Part shown: piece after piece, positions 8,850 through 17,640 of the stretch
Layout: each line of letters begins with the position of its first letter
Position numbering within the stretch: position 1 is the first letter of the stretch
Notes under the pieces: model-generated
Seen by the model: the letters and a program-made list of their open reading frames with translations, nothing else
What the model was told of the DNA's origin: nothing
Database searches by the model: none
Assembly: GCF_050320395.1 (NCBI RefSeq)
Contig: NZ_CP144459.1
Span: 1,426,001-1,490,000 of the forward strand
Direction of reading: 5' to 3'
DNA length: 64,000 nt
From: Treponema_C sp050320395
GTDB taxonomy: Bacteria; Spirochaetota; Spirochaetia; Treponematales; Treponemataceae
Made by a program: the position numbers and the translations under genes

Positions 8850-9029
8850 TCAAATAAAAATTTTCCGAGATGAATTTTCAAGCATTCCATATATCTTATG
8901 GGCAAAATAAATATCATGCAAAGCAATTCCGACATTATATGAAATAATCCTTTGACAATCATTTTGCCGTCCTTTACTTTCATCTTTTATAACATTCACA
9001 AGTTCATCATAATATTTAAAATTATCACA
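8850..9029 (-). pseudogene. C-terminal remnant of an ornithine cyclodeaminase/mu-crystallin-family gene
   Basis: Directly after the TGA stop of the opine-dehydrogenase gene, and in the same frame, 59 sense codons run to a TGA at 8850-8852. They include ESKGRQND, RIISYNVGIALHDIYF and AHKIYGML, which match the C-terminal end of ornithine cyclodeaminase/SbnB-like enzymes (a GR motif followed by a G-A-D helix). The preceding 250 or more residues of such an enzyme are absent and there is no start codon or ribosome site. It is most likely the tail of a gene whose body was deleted. A role as a readthrough extension of the dehydrogenase is possible but less likely. Confidence 0.6.
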
Positions 9030-10151
9030 TCAACTATAATAATCAATTATGCTCTCTAGTGTATTGATACCAAAATTTTGCGGTATCGATGTAAACTTTA
9101 AATCTTTGCCACAAAAACTATTATTTAAGTAATATTCTTTTTGGAAAAGATTCGCATACCATTTCAATACTTCATCAATGGTACAAGTAGGAACGTCAGC
9201 AATTAAACTAAAGGCTTTTATAACACACAACCCAAAAGGGAAGTCTTCAGTAAAATATCTTGAATTTCCATCCAATACATAGTATCCATCACCATTAGAA
9301 ATTAAAGGTGATACAATATTAGATAAGCTTGAAATACTTTTAATTTTATTTGTCATACCTTCTACAGAGTATGCTTCATAATGATCTTTTAATGAAACAA
9401 CCCCTGATAAGTTTATTCCTTTTTCTGTAAAAACAGAACAGATCAATTGAAGTTCGCTATCCATTTTTAATAATATATCAGAAGCAATATCAGTCCATTC
9501 TTTATAAAAGAAAATCTGCTCATTTATTTTTGTATTTAAATTTGAATATTTAAACATAGTATACAAACGTGATGTATGTAGTAAAGGATTTGAAGGTGTC
9601 AATGTAGCGGTGAGATAATTTAGTAATGATTCGCACGGTATCTTTAATAGCTCTGACATTAATAAAGATATATCATTTAATTTGTTCGTAGGTTTTAACA
9701 TTGCAAGACGTACTTTATGCTTTTTAGAATAGACAACATAATTATCTGATAGTGATATTCTGGAAACAAAAGGCGTACGATCAAATCCACAAATTATATT
9801 TCCTGACAAGTGTAAAGTTTTTGCATAAAATTCTTTTCCTCCAACACCAGGTACAAAACAAATAATAGCAGATTCTTTTATTACTACCTTACTAATAACA
9901 ACGTCTATTAAAAATGAAGGCACCGTTATAAAAACAACATCGATATCACACAACCCCTTAGAATAATCGTCAGTTACAAAATCAAGTTCTGAATGCATAA
10001 TTTTTCCCGTCATCGAATCAACTGCTGACAGTATTCTAGATATCTCATTAGAACGAGAAGTGATAAGACGCACTTTAATTTTTGTATTTTGGTAAATTTC
10101 ATTGGCAAGAGCTAAACCAATATTTCCGGCACCAATTACAGCTATTTTCAT
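9030..10151 (-). CDS. opine (octopine/nopaline)-dehydrogenase-family protein
   Basis: The protein has 373 residues, the usual length for this family. A Rossmann fold opens it (MKIAVIGAGNIGLALANEI), followed by VDVVFITVPSFLIDVV-type strands, CFVPGVGGKEFY and SNPLLHTSRLY; the last is the conserved Asn-Pro-Leu-His motif of octopine dehydrogenases. The C-terminal domain contains LKDHYEAYSVEGM and TEDFPFGLCVI. Family members reductively join an amino acid to a keto acid. Here a glycan substituent such as an N-(1-carboxyalkyl) amino acid is possible, but that is inference. Upstream is a 278-bp AT-rich gap (10152-10429) with no gene. A cyclodeaminase tail follows its stop. Confidence 0.75.
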   Translation of the reverse strand: MKIAVIGAGNIGLALANEIYQNTKIKVRLITSRSNEISRILSAVDSMTGKIMHSELDFVTDDYSKGLCDIDVVFITVPSFLIDVVISKVVIKESAIICFVPGVGGKEFYAKTLHLSGNIICGFDRTPFVSRISLSDNYVVYSKKHKVRLAMLKPTNKLNDISLLMSELLKIPCESLLNYLTATLTPSNPLLHTSRLYTMFKYSNLNTKINEQIFFYKEWTDIASDILLKMDSELQLICSVFTEKGINLSGVVSLKDHYEAYSVEGMTNKIKSISSLSNIVSPLISNGDGYYVLDGNSRYFTEDFPFGLCVIKAFSLIADVPTCTIDEVLKWYANLFQKEYYLNNSFCGKDLKFTSIPQNFGINTLESIIDYYS

Positions 10152-10429
10152 CTATAATGTAAAATTATCCCTTTAGTATAGTATAACACTGTATGAAACA
10201 AAATATTCTATAAAAAATTACAATAGTATATTATCTCCTGGTTTTACTCTTTTGAAAACCGGCTCAAAAATAAATAAATATATTACAAGTACAAATTTTC
10301 ATCTATGATAAATATAACTATCTATGTCTATCACTGTATCTATCTTATTGAAGTAGTATAAAAGACACTATCATATTCTTTTGTTTCTTCATATATCACT
10401 CAAAGCATACATATTAAGAAGAACTATAT

Positions 10430-11683
10430 TTATGATAATAAAATCTCCAGTATTTTTTCCGAAGCATTCATGCCGGAAAAATATAAATCATTTAATTGTT
10501 TAATTTTTTTTTCCAGCGGATGTTTACCTTCTCTAATAGAATTTAGAGTTTCAAAAAGCACCTCTTTATCCGATACTGTATAAAAGCCTTTTGAAAGGTC
10601 TTCTCCAAAGTCATTAAAAATATTTTTTTTGTGTGTATAAATAATCGGTTTCTTCATAGGAAAGAATTCATACATTAAAGAAGTAATATCAGCTATTAAT
10701 ATATCCGCTTCATTAAAGCTGGACAAATAATTACTTGATATATCCAGTATAAATTTTTCTCCGGAAAATTTATTTTTAATGTCATTAACTTCATTTAATG
10801 TCAATTCTCCGGTTGCTATAAAATTTTGAAAAGCCAAAGGGTGCGGGCGAAAAATTAATCTAATATTTTCATTTTGTTCCGTATACTTTACAAGCGAATC
10901 ATAATAATCAAAGAATGTGCATACCCCTTCTTTTGTATTCCATCTTGGTGTCCATAATATTGTAAAATATTTTCCTCTTTCTGAACACTGATAGTTTTTA
11001 TATAATTGTTCAATTTTTGTCGAACCCGCTGTAATTACATTTTGATTTGCAATAGCCGTACCCCTATCCTGTAATGAGCTAATTAAATTATTTTTATGAA
11101 TTTCAGTTTCAACAAAACAAAAAGAAACATCATTAAAAAAATCTACAGGGTGAATAGTTTCTTCTATTTCTCCTTTCGTTATAGACACTCCATAAGGCAA
11201 ATAGCATATCTGAGCAAACTGACAGACATAACTACTTTTCAATGTATCAGGATACATGCCGTTATATGGCGCTTGATAAAACACATAATCAGGATGTAAA
11301 TTAAATATATCAATCCATGTTTTTGTTTTTTCATTATAGCCATAAATATATGGAATACCAATACTGTCAAGATATTCCCGCAAACCGTCATCTTTATATG
11401 TGCCGGCAGGCACGGTTGAATGCGCATACGGAATAACTAAAACGGTAATATTAATTTTTTCAGATTTACTAAATGTTTCATATATAGATTGAAACATTAA
11501 CCATGTTGCAGGCTCAAATGCAATTAGAACAACATTTAATTTCTGCCGATTCATTTTTTTCAAAAGGATTCTGTTTTCCGTAATCATTCTTGTCTGATAA
11601 TATTCACTATTGGAATATACTTTATTAAATAGTGAATTGAAAACAGCATTGATTTCTTTTAATTTTTTGATCACTCGTTTCAT
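10430..11683 (-). CDS. CDP-glycerol glycerophosphotransferase-family protein
   Basis: This is a soluble GT-B-type protein of about 417 residues, related in layout to the gene at 1403-2644 but without membrane helices. Characteristic stretches are FTILWTPRW, RLIFRPHPLAF and ADILIADITSLMYEFFPMKKP. The frame extends seven codons further to a TTG at 11702-11704. I prefer the ATG at 11681-11683 because a GGAG lies about 13 bases upstream and the overlap with wzt then disappears. It sits directly downstream of the ABC exporter and phosphonate genes, so it is a good candidate for moving a CMP- or CDP-linked phospho group, for instance from CMP-aminoethylphosphonate, to the glycan. Substrate unproven. 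Confidence 0.7.
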   Translation of the reverse strand: MKRVIKKLKEINAVFNSLFNKVYSNSEYYQTRMITENRILLKKMNRQKLNVVLIAFEPATWLMFQSIYETFSKSEKINITVLVIPYAHSTVPAGTYKDDGLREYLDSIGIPYIYGYNEKTKTWIDIFNLHPDYVFYQAPYNGMYPDTLKSSYVCQFAQICYLPYGVSITKGEIEETIHPVDFFNDVSFCFVETEIHKNNLISSLQDRGTAIANQNVITAGSTKIEQLYKNYQCSERGKYFTILWTPRWNTKEGVCTFFDYYDSLVKYTEQNENIRLIFRPHPLAFQNFIATGELTLNEVNDIKNKFSGEKFILDISSNYLSSFNEADILIADITSLMYEFFPMKKPIIYTHKKNIFNDFGEDLSKGFYTVSDKEVLFETLNSIREGKHPLEKKIKQLNDLYFSGMNASEKILEILLS

Positions 11684-11688
11684 AATTA

Positions 11689-12969
11689 TTATACTATACT
11701 CCAATTTTCTTTTGTATATAAAACCGTATTCCGATTTTTATACATAGGAAATTTTTGCTCATCTGCGTCTATTTCAATAGGAATCTCAATAGTATCATAG
11801 TCTATAATATATGAAATATTTTTTATTGAAGACAAAACTTCAATTCTATATTTTCCGGGCATCAATTCTTTGGTAGGTAATTCGGCAATAACAATATTTT
11901 CCCCTTCTTTTAAACATTCTCCTATATCCTTACCGCTGTCGGAAAAAGCCGATTCTATTACTTTGATTCCATATTCATTATAAATTATATAATACAAGGT
12001 CAAAAGAGGATTTTTTTCTTTAATAGAAAGATTAAATTTAAGAAAATAAGTTTTACCTTGTATTATTATTTTTTCAGGGATATTGGAAGACGAATCATTT
12101 GTAATTTTAATATTATTTATCGTAATAAAATCATTTTTAATGTTATGTATATTATTCCAAACATAAGAATCCGATAATTTTATAACATTTAAATTCTGAT
12201 ATTTTCCAATAGTCTCATCAATATTGTCGCTTGTAAATTTCAACTCTCCCTTCTCAAGAATCATCCCTCTATTACATAAACTCTTTACCGCCGTCATATT
12301 ATGACTCACAAACAAAACTGTTCTGCCTTGTCCGGAACTCAATTCATTCATTTTTCCCAAAGCTTTTTTTTGGAATTCCGCATCTCCTACCGCCAAGACT
12401 TCATCGGCAATTAAAATTTCCGAATCGAGGTGGGCTGCAACGGCAAAAGCAAGCCGCACATACATACCGCTTGAATAACGCTTTACGGGTGTATCTATGT
12501 GCTTTTCAATTCCCGAAAAATCTATAATTTCGTCAAGTTTACGGTCTACCTCCTTTTTCTTCATGCCGAGGATAGCGCCGTTAAGATAGATATTTTCGCG
12601 GCCGGTTAACTCACCGTGAAAGCCGGTTCCTACTTCCAAAAGACTTGCAACTCTGCCGCGTATCTTTACCTGGCCTTCGGTCGGTGCGGTTATTCTGCTC
12701 AATATTTTAAGCAGTGTTGATTTTCCGGCGCCGTTTTTTCCGATAATTCCGACCCTGTCGCCCTGTTTGATTTCAAAATTCAAGTCCTTCAGCGCCCAAA
12801 AACCCTCTATTGTTCCGTCATATTTATCACCGATTTTGGAATGAGGATCAATTTTACCGCGTTTTCGTGCAATCCATGATTGAATGTCACGAAAAAGGGT
12901 TCCGTTGTTTATAACACCGAGTCTGTAATATTTTGAAAGCTGTTCGGCCTTTATTGCAATATCGCTCAC
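11689..12969 (-). CDS. wzt: polysaccharide ABC exporter, ATP-binding subunit with C-terminal glycan-recognition domain
   Basis: The protein has 426 residues. Residues 1-250 are an ABC ATPase of the KpsT/Wzt type: Walker A GKNGAGKSTLLK, signature YSSGMYVRLAFAVAA, Walker B ILIADEVLAVGD and H-loop VSHN. The remaining 170 residues form a separate beta-rich domain, as in Wzt proteins whose C-terminal domain reads the non-reducing end of the glycan. Composition changes sharply inside the gene: the ATPase part has ordinary G+C and the C-terminal part is very AT-rich. It overlaps rmlA by 4 bp. The partner permease is encoded at 16740-17600. Confidence 0.9.
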   Translation of the reverse strand: MSDIAIKAEQLSKYYRLGVINNGTLFRDIQSWIARKRGKIDPHSKIGDKYDGTIEGFWALKDLNFEIKQGDRVGIIGKNGAGKSTLLKILSRITAPTEGQVKIRGRVASLLEVGTGFHGELTGRENIYLNGAILGMKKKEVDRKLDEIIDFSGIEKHIDTPVKRYSSGMYVRLAFAVAAHLDSEILIADEVLAVGDAEFQKKALGKMNELSSGQGRTVLFVSHNMTAVKSLCNRGMILEKGELKFTSDNIDETIGKYQNLNVIKLSDSYVWNNIHNIKNDFITINNIKITNDSSSNIPEKIIIQGKTYFLKFNLSIKEKNPLLTLYYIIYNEYGIKVIESAFSDSGKDIGECLKEGENIVIAELPTKELMPGKYRIEVLSSIKNISYIIDYDTIEIPIEIDADEQKFPMYKNRNTVLYTKENWSIV

Positions 12970-13847
12970 ACCCGCTCTCCTATGTATTTCAAATACTCGC
13001 CGTATTCGGTTTTATATCCTTCGGCCGTTTTTAAAAGAAGGGCCTTATCAATCCAGCCGTTTCTGTATGCGATTTCTTCTATACATGACACATACAGCCC
13101 TTGGCGTTTTTGAATCGTTGCAATAAAGTTTGCCGCTTCCAACAGTCCATCGTAAGTCCCCGTGTCCAGCCATGCCATACCGCGGCCTAAAAGTTCAACG
13201 TAGAGCTTTTTTTGTTCAAGATAGGCGTTGTTTACCGCAGTTATTTCGATTTCGCCGCGCGCCGAAGGTTTTACGTTTTTTGCAATTTCAATCACATCGT
13301 TATCGTAAAAATATAAACCGGGAACGGCGTAATTGCTTTTAGGCTGAGCGGGTTTTTCTTCAAGCGATAATACGCGGCCCGTTCCGTCGGCGGCAAATTC
13401 GACGACGCCGTATTCTCTCGGATCTTTTACATAGTAGCCGAAAATCTTTGCCCCGCCGTTTTCGCTGACGGTACGCGCGGCGGTTTTAACGGTTTCTCCG
13501 AAGCCCTGACCGTAAAAAATATTGTCTCCGAGCACAAGGGCAACCGAATCTTTACCGATAAAGTTTTCGCCGACAATAAAGGCGTCCGCTAAACCGCGCG
13601 GTGTATCCTGCACGGCGTACTCAAAAGACATCCCAAGCTGCCTGCCGTTTGCAAACAGTTCTTTAAAAAGCGGTGTGTGACGCGGTGTCGATATAATCAG
13701 CACTTCCCGGATTCCGGCAAGCATAAGAACCGATAGGGGATAATAAATCATCGGCTTATCGTATAAGGGAAGAATCTGCTTTGATACGGCCTTTGTAATA
13801 GGGTAGAGCCGCGTTCCCGCGCCGCCTGCTAAAATAATACCTTTCAT
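12966..13847 (-). CDS. rmlA: glucose-1-phosphate thymidylyltransferase
   Basis: The protein has 293 residues, standard RmlA length. The N-terminus MKGIILAGGAGTRLYPITK carries the nucleotide-binding GGxGTRL motif. QILPLYDKPMIYYPLSVLML and LVLGDNIFYGQGF are strongly conserved in RmlA, and EEKPAQPKSNYAV is the family hexose-phosphate motif. It makes dTDP-glucose from dTTP and glucose-1-phosphate for RmlB. It is embedded between fkp and wzt in one operon. No rmlC or rmlD is visible in the window, so dTDP-rhamnose is not the obvious end product; the FdtA/FdtB branch is. Confidence 0.95.
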   Translation of the reverse strand: MKGIILAGGAGTRLYPITKAVSKQILPLYDKPMIYYPLSVLMLAGIREVLIISTPRHTPLFKELFANGRQLGMSFEYAVQDTPRGLADAFIVGENFIGKDSVALVLGDNIFYGQGFGETVKTAARTVSENGGAKIFGYYVKDPREYGVVEFAADGTGRVLSLEEKPAQPKSNYAVPGLYFYDNDVIEIAKNVKPSARGEIEITAVNNAYLEQKKLYVELLGRGMAWLDTGTYDGLLEAANFIATIQKRQGLYVSCIEEIAYRNGWIDKALLLKTAEGYKTEYGEYLKYIGERV

Positions 13848-13857
13848 ATTTTACCCC

Positions 13858-16740
13858 TTACGACCTGCTGATTTCCAAGCCCTTAGTGTTTAAACTCAAC
13901 TTAACAAAGCGGGCACGGTTGTTTACGGGATGTTCTTCCAAAGTACGGACTATCCTTGCTGCGGCAGGCGTATCTTTTGCACATATAAGCATGTAGCCTC
14001 CGCCGCCGGCCCCGGGCAGTTTATAGCCCGCCGCATAATCTTTAATCAGCGATATAATGCGTTCGATTTCGGCGGTGCTTGTTCCGCTGTCAAGCTTTTT
14101 ATTTAAGTGCCATGAGCGTAAAACCGCGGCGGCCGCTTTTTCGTAGCTTCCGCTTTGAAATGCGAGGGCGCTTTCGCTCGCGTGGTGTTTTATGTCCTGT
14201 AAAATATCGAGCGTTTTTTGCTCATTTAAAAACATCGATTTTACTATTTCGGCTAAAATGTTCTTTGCCGTGCGCGTAATTCCCGTGTAATACAAAAGCC
14301 AACAGCCGGCCGTATCGGACTCGGTAAAAAGCTTTTCGTTCAGCCAGCCGACGGAAATGTCGTTTTGCATTCCGCCCTCGCTTTCCAAAAGTTTTAAGCC
14401 GCCGAACACCGCCCCGTATTGATCCTGCCAGCCGCCGCCTGTCGTTAAAAGCTGTTCCAATACAAGCACGCGGTTTGCCGTTTCACTCTTATCCCAATTT
14501 AAAGAACAGGCGTTCGAAAGCGTTCCCAAAACAGCCGCCGAAAGAACGGAGCTGGTTCCCATGCCCGAACCTTTCGGAATTGCGGCAAGAAGGCTTATTT
14601 CCAAACCGCCTCCCATCGCACAGAGCTGTTCTTCAAGCGATGTAAAACTTTGCGTACAAAAGTCCGGGTGAAATCCGCACAAACAAAGGGCGGCTTTCGG
14701 AATCGAAAATACCGAGCCTACTTGATTAAAGGCGGCAAGACTTTTATATGAGCGCACATCTTCGCTTTTTCCGTTATCTATTGAGCGAAGCCGTATAAGC
14801 GTTTCGGGAATGGAGCGCACATAAACCTGAACGCTTTGCTGTCCGTTTAGATCGACCGCCGCATTTAAAACCCGGCCGCCGTTTATATTGCAAAAAGGCG
14901 GGGTGTCGCTCCAGCCGCCCGCAATATCGATACGCAGGGGGCTCCTTCCCCACACAATTTGGTCCGAATATAAATCGTAGCGCGGCATAACCGGCTTTGC
15001 CGACTGCACAATAAGCTCGCGCAATACCGCAAAGGCTTTATCCTTTTCTTTAGCCCCGTCTTTTCCCGTCAATTCGGCAAAGCGCGACCTGAACATAAAG
15101 TCGCGCATGCGGCTTATGTAGTCGGCATTTTGGGGCAGGGGTGAGGGCAGCTTGATTCCGTTTTCCGCATAAAGCCGGGCGGTAACGCTTAAATCGCTTT
15201 GGTAAAAAACGCTTTTTTCGTAGTGCCGCGCCAATACGGGAAGATTTTTAAGACATAGATCGCGCCTCTGTTTATACAAATAGGGAATGTCGCAGCGTGA
15301 AGCTATTTCATCGGCGGAAAGGCGTTTTACATTAAGCCATTGTAAAGCGAAAGCCCGCTCACTTTCTCCGCCTGATGTTTTTTCGGGCTTTAGGGCAATC
15401 ATCCAATTCAAAAGAGAGGGAATATCATCTTTTTGTACTACGGGAAAAAGGGGAGCGGCTTGAATGTCGGTATCGCCCTCTATTCCCGTATCTTCAAATT
15501 TTATGCCGTGCCTTTTAAACCAGGTTTGCAAAGAAATCGAACACCACTTTGTTTTTTCATCGGCGCAGGGACCGCGGAACTCATCGCTCATTCCGTAGGG
15601 ACGAAGGCACCAATCGATTTTGCCCTCATTTTGGATAGGCACAAAATCGACACAGATATTAGAGGGAATATCAACTGTCCACTTGTTTTCAGGAGCGCCC
15701 GTAATAATCGTATTTTCGCGGATTGTCCAGCTTTTAGGAACCGAAGCGTTTTCTGTCCAAATATTGCGGTGCGAAGAATTCCAGTCAATATGGATATCCG
15801 CATTTTGTACAAAAATACTCGGATGCGTTTTTACCTTTTTTTGCCAAACGGCACGCTGGTCGGTTACAAGGTTTTGTATTTTTTCGGTAGACGAAATAAG
15901 TTCGGCACTCGTTCCGTAATGATAAAACTCACCCTTGTCAAGGCGGACAACCGCCGTTGTAAGCCGCGCAATATCGGCATCTTTTAAAACCGGATTAACG
16001 CCCATTGCAGGGCCGAAGTCCGAATACAAATCGTAAAAGCGCGGGACACCGTCCGATGTTTTTGAAAGCGGTTTGCATTTTTTTTCAAGCACACCGAGAG
16101 CCTTATCGCTTAAAATCCAGATTCCGATGTCCATCATAAAAAAACGGCTTTGCCCGATTTTTTCAAGCTCGGAAGGAGAAGGCTTTTGAAGCATACAATC
16201 GAGTACTTCGGGCTTTTCTTTTTCGACAACAAAAACACCGTGTCGGGATGCTTTTTCCGGGGTTGTCCACATTGCAAAACAGACGACATCGGCATCGGGC
16301 AAGGTTTCAGGCAGTTCATCGGTGCGCACCAAAATATCGCCGGATGCAATCAGGGTGTTTTGATGTTCCCCCGTCAAAGCCATAAGCTTTTCATACAAAC
16401 GGCTTTGCACATCGAGAAGGGTTTGCGTAATCGGCTGCCCCATCGCCCAGCGGAAGACGGGAATCGGAGTAAGGAGCTTTCCCCACACCGCATAAGAGGG
16501 GAGCCTTCTGCTTTGACCGCCCGCATGGATGATAATGCGCTTGGATTCGGCACCCGTACTCTTACCGGCAGCTTGCCTTTCTTCCCGCTCTTTTTGCAAC
16601 AGCCAGGCGGTAGCCCCGCCCGAGCCGATTTTAGAACCTTTAGGGTCGGCTGCCGCAATATAACGGCGCTCCGGGGTATCGGGGAGGATTTTTTTCCTGC
16701 ATGAGGCAAAGTTTTCGGGAACGGATAAAAGATACTGCAT
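13858..16740 (-). CDS. fkp: bifunctional L-fucokinase / L-fucose-1-phosphate guanylyltransferase
   Basis: The protein has 960 residues, close to Bacteroides FKP. The N-terminal half is the GDP-fucose pyrophosphorylase part, with IIIHAGGQSRRLPSYAVWGK as nucleotide-binding loop, followed by a beta-helix-like linker. From about residue 590 it is a GHMP kinase: GRSPLRIDIAGGWSDTPP, PKGSGMGTSSVLSAA and KLPGAGGGGYML are its three signature motifs. It converts free L-fucose to GDP-L-fucose in two steps, so the glycan can use scavenged fucose. The start overlaps the wzm stop by one base. No de novo GDP-fucose genes are visible here. The family is best known from Bacteroidetes and plants, so gene transfer is plausible. 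Confidence 0.92.
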   Translation of the reverse strand: MQYLLSVPENFASCRKKILPDTPERRYIAAADPKGSKIGSGGATAWLLQKEREERQAAGKSTGAESKRIIIHAGGQSRRLPSYAVWGKLLTPIPVFRWAMGQPITQTLLDVQSRLYEKLMALTGEHQNTLIASGDILVRTDELPETLPDADVVCFAMWTTPEKASRHGVFVVEKEKPEVLDCMLQKPSPSELEKIGQSRFFMMDIGIWILSDKALGVLEKKCKPLSKTSDGVPRFYDLYSDFGPAMGVNPVLKDADIARLTTAVVRLDKGEFYHYGTSAELISSTEKIQNLVTDQRAVWQKKVKTHPSIFVQNADIHIDWNSSHRNIWTENASVPKSWTIRENTIITGAPENKWTVDIPSNICVDFVPIQNEGKIDWCLRPYGMSDEFRGPCADEKTKWCSISLQTWFKRHGIKFEDTGIEGDTDIQAAPLFPVVQKDDIPSLLNWMIALKPEKTSGGESERAFALQWLNVKRLSADEIASRCDIPYLYKQRRDLCLKNLPVLARHYEKSVFYQSDLSVTARLYAENGIKLPSPLPQNADYISRMRDFMFRSRFAELTGKDGAKEKDKAFAVLRELIVQSAKPVMPRYDLYSDQIVWGRSPLRIDIAGGWSDTPPFCNINGGRVLNAAVDLNGQQSVQVYVRSIPETLIRLRSIDNGKSEDVRSYKSLAAFNQVGSVFSIPKAALCLCGFHPDFCTQSFTSLEEQLCAMGGGLEISLLAAIPKGSGMGTSSVLSAAVLGTLSNACSLNWDKSETANRVLVLEQLLTTGGGWQDQYGAVFGGLKLLESEGGMQNDISVGWLNEKLFTESDTAGCWLLYYTGITRTAKNILAEIVKSMFLNEQKTLDILQDIKHHASESALAFQSGSYEKAAAAVLRSWHLNKKLDSGTSTAEIERIISLIKDYAAGYKLPGAGGGGYMLICAKDTPAAARIVRTLEEHPVNNRARFVKLSLNTKGLEISRS

Positions 16741-17600
16741 TAAATAACGTCTACAAAAGTGCGTTCGTTTTTGTTAAACAAAACAAGGCCGAAAAACATA
16801 AACAGCGCCGTTTCGGCAAGGCTTATTAAAATCATTGAAGGGGGAACATTTCCCGCACCGTAAAACCAGATTCTGAACAATTCAATCGGAGCGCTCATCG
16901 GATTTACGTAAAACACCCAGCGGAATTTTTCGGGCGCTTCGGACAGAGGGTACACAATCGGCGTTGCGTACATCGCAAGCGAAAGGCCGAAGCCCAAAAG
17001 CTGATTTAAATCGCGGTACTTTGTCGTTAAAGCCGATATAATCATACCGAAGCCCGTTCCCATGGCTCCCACCCAAATAACAAGGAGGGGCAGGGCAAGT
17101 ACCCAAAACGAAGGATAGACGGGAGCTTTCATTACAATATAGTAAATATAAAAGATCATAAGGGTTGCAAATTGAATGCCCAACTTTATCATGTGGCCGA
17201 CCGTAGTCGAAATGGGAACGGTAAGACGCGGAAAATACACTTTACCGAATATCCCCGAATTCGATGAAAAACATCCGGCTGCGCTGTTTAAGCATGCGGT
17301 AAAATAGGTCCAAAACATCGTACCACCGTAATAAAACAAAAGGTAGGGAATTCCGTCCGTACCGATTTTTGCCAAGTTACCGAATACAAAGGTGTACATA
17401 ATTGTCGTAACCAAAGGCTGAACGATGTACCAAATCGGTCCCAAAATCGTCTGCTTATAGGCGGTAACAAAATCCCGCTTAATAAACATAAATACAAGAT
17501 CGCGGTAACGTATCAATTCGCGGATTTTCAAATCCAAAAGCCGATTTTTCGGCTCAAGAATCATATCCCAATGTTCGTCTTTTATTGCTGTGTTTTGCAT
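16740..17600 (-). CDS. wzm: polysaccharide ABC exporter, permease subunit
   Basis: The protein has 286 residues and six predicted membrane segments typical of ABC-2 permeases of the KpsM/Wzm/TagG group. An amphipathic N-terminal helix (RYRDLVFMFIKRDFVTAYKQ) precedes LGPIWYIVQPLVTTIMYTFV, a strongly conserved Wzm stretch. A conserved cytoplasmic loop contains LTTKYRDLNQLLGFGL, and YVNPMSAPIELFR closes the family signature. It pairs with the ATPase at 11689-12969 to move a completed undecaprenyl-linked glycan across the inner membrane. It lies 40 bp after the phosphonate operon genes, probably in the same transcript. Confidence 0.92.
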   Translation of the reverse strand: MQNTAIKDEHWDMILEPKNRLLDLKIRELIRYRDLVFMFIKRDFVTAYKQTILGPIWYIVQPLVTTIMYTFVFGNLAKIGTDGIPYLLFYYGGTMFWTYFTACLNSAAGCFSSNSGIFGKVYFPRLTVPISTTVGHMIKLGIQFATLMIFYIYYIVMKAPVYPSFWVLALPLLVIWVGAMGTGFGMIISALTTKYRDLNQLLGFGLSLAMYATPIVYPLSEAPEKFRWVFYVNPMSAPIELFRIWFYGAGNVPPSMILISLAETALFMFFGLVLFNKNERTFVDVI

Positions 17601-17640
17601 ATATTACTAAAATCCTTATCTTATTTGGCCGGGAGGATGC

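Noticed and set aside
8801..8983. Short minus-strand frame of 60 codons in the cyclodeaminase remnant
   Set aside because: It is in a different frame from the recognisable cyclodeaminase signature and has no ribosome site.
9030..9032. TGA between the opine dehydrogenase and cyclodeaminase tail as a selenocysteine codon
   Set aside because: The dehydrogenase has full family length before it, the tail is only a fragment, and I see no convincing SECIS-like hairpin right after the TGA.
15433..15987. Long antisense frames within fkp (also 16150-16704)
   Set aside because: The translation is not protein-like and lies wholly within a conserved enzyme; GC-rich third positions explain the open frames.
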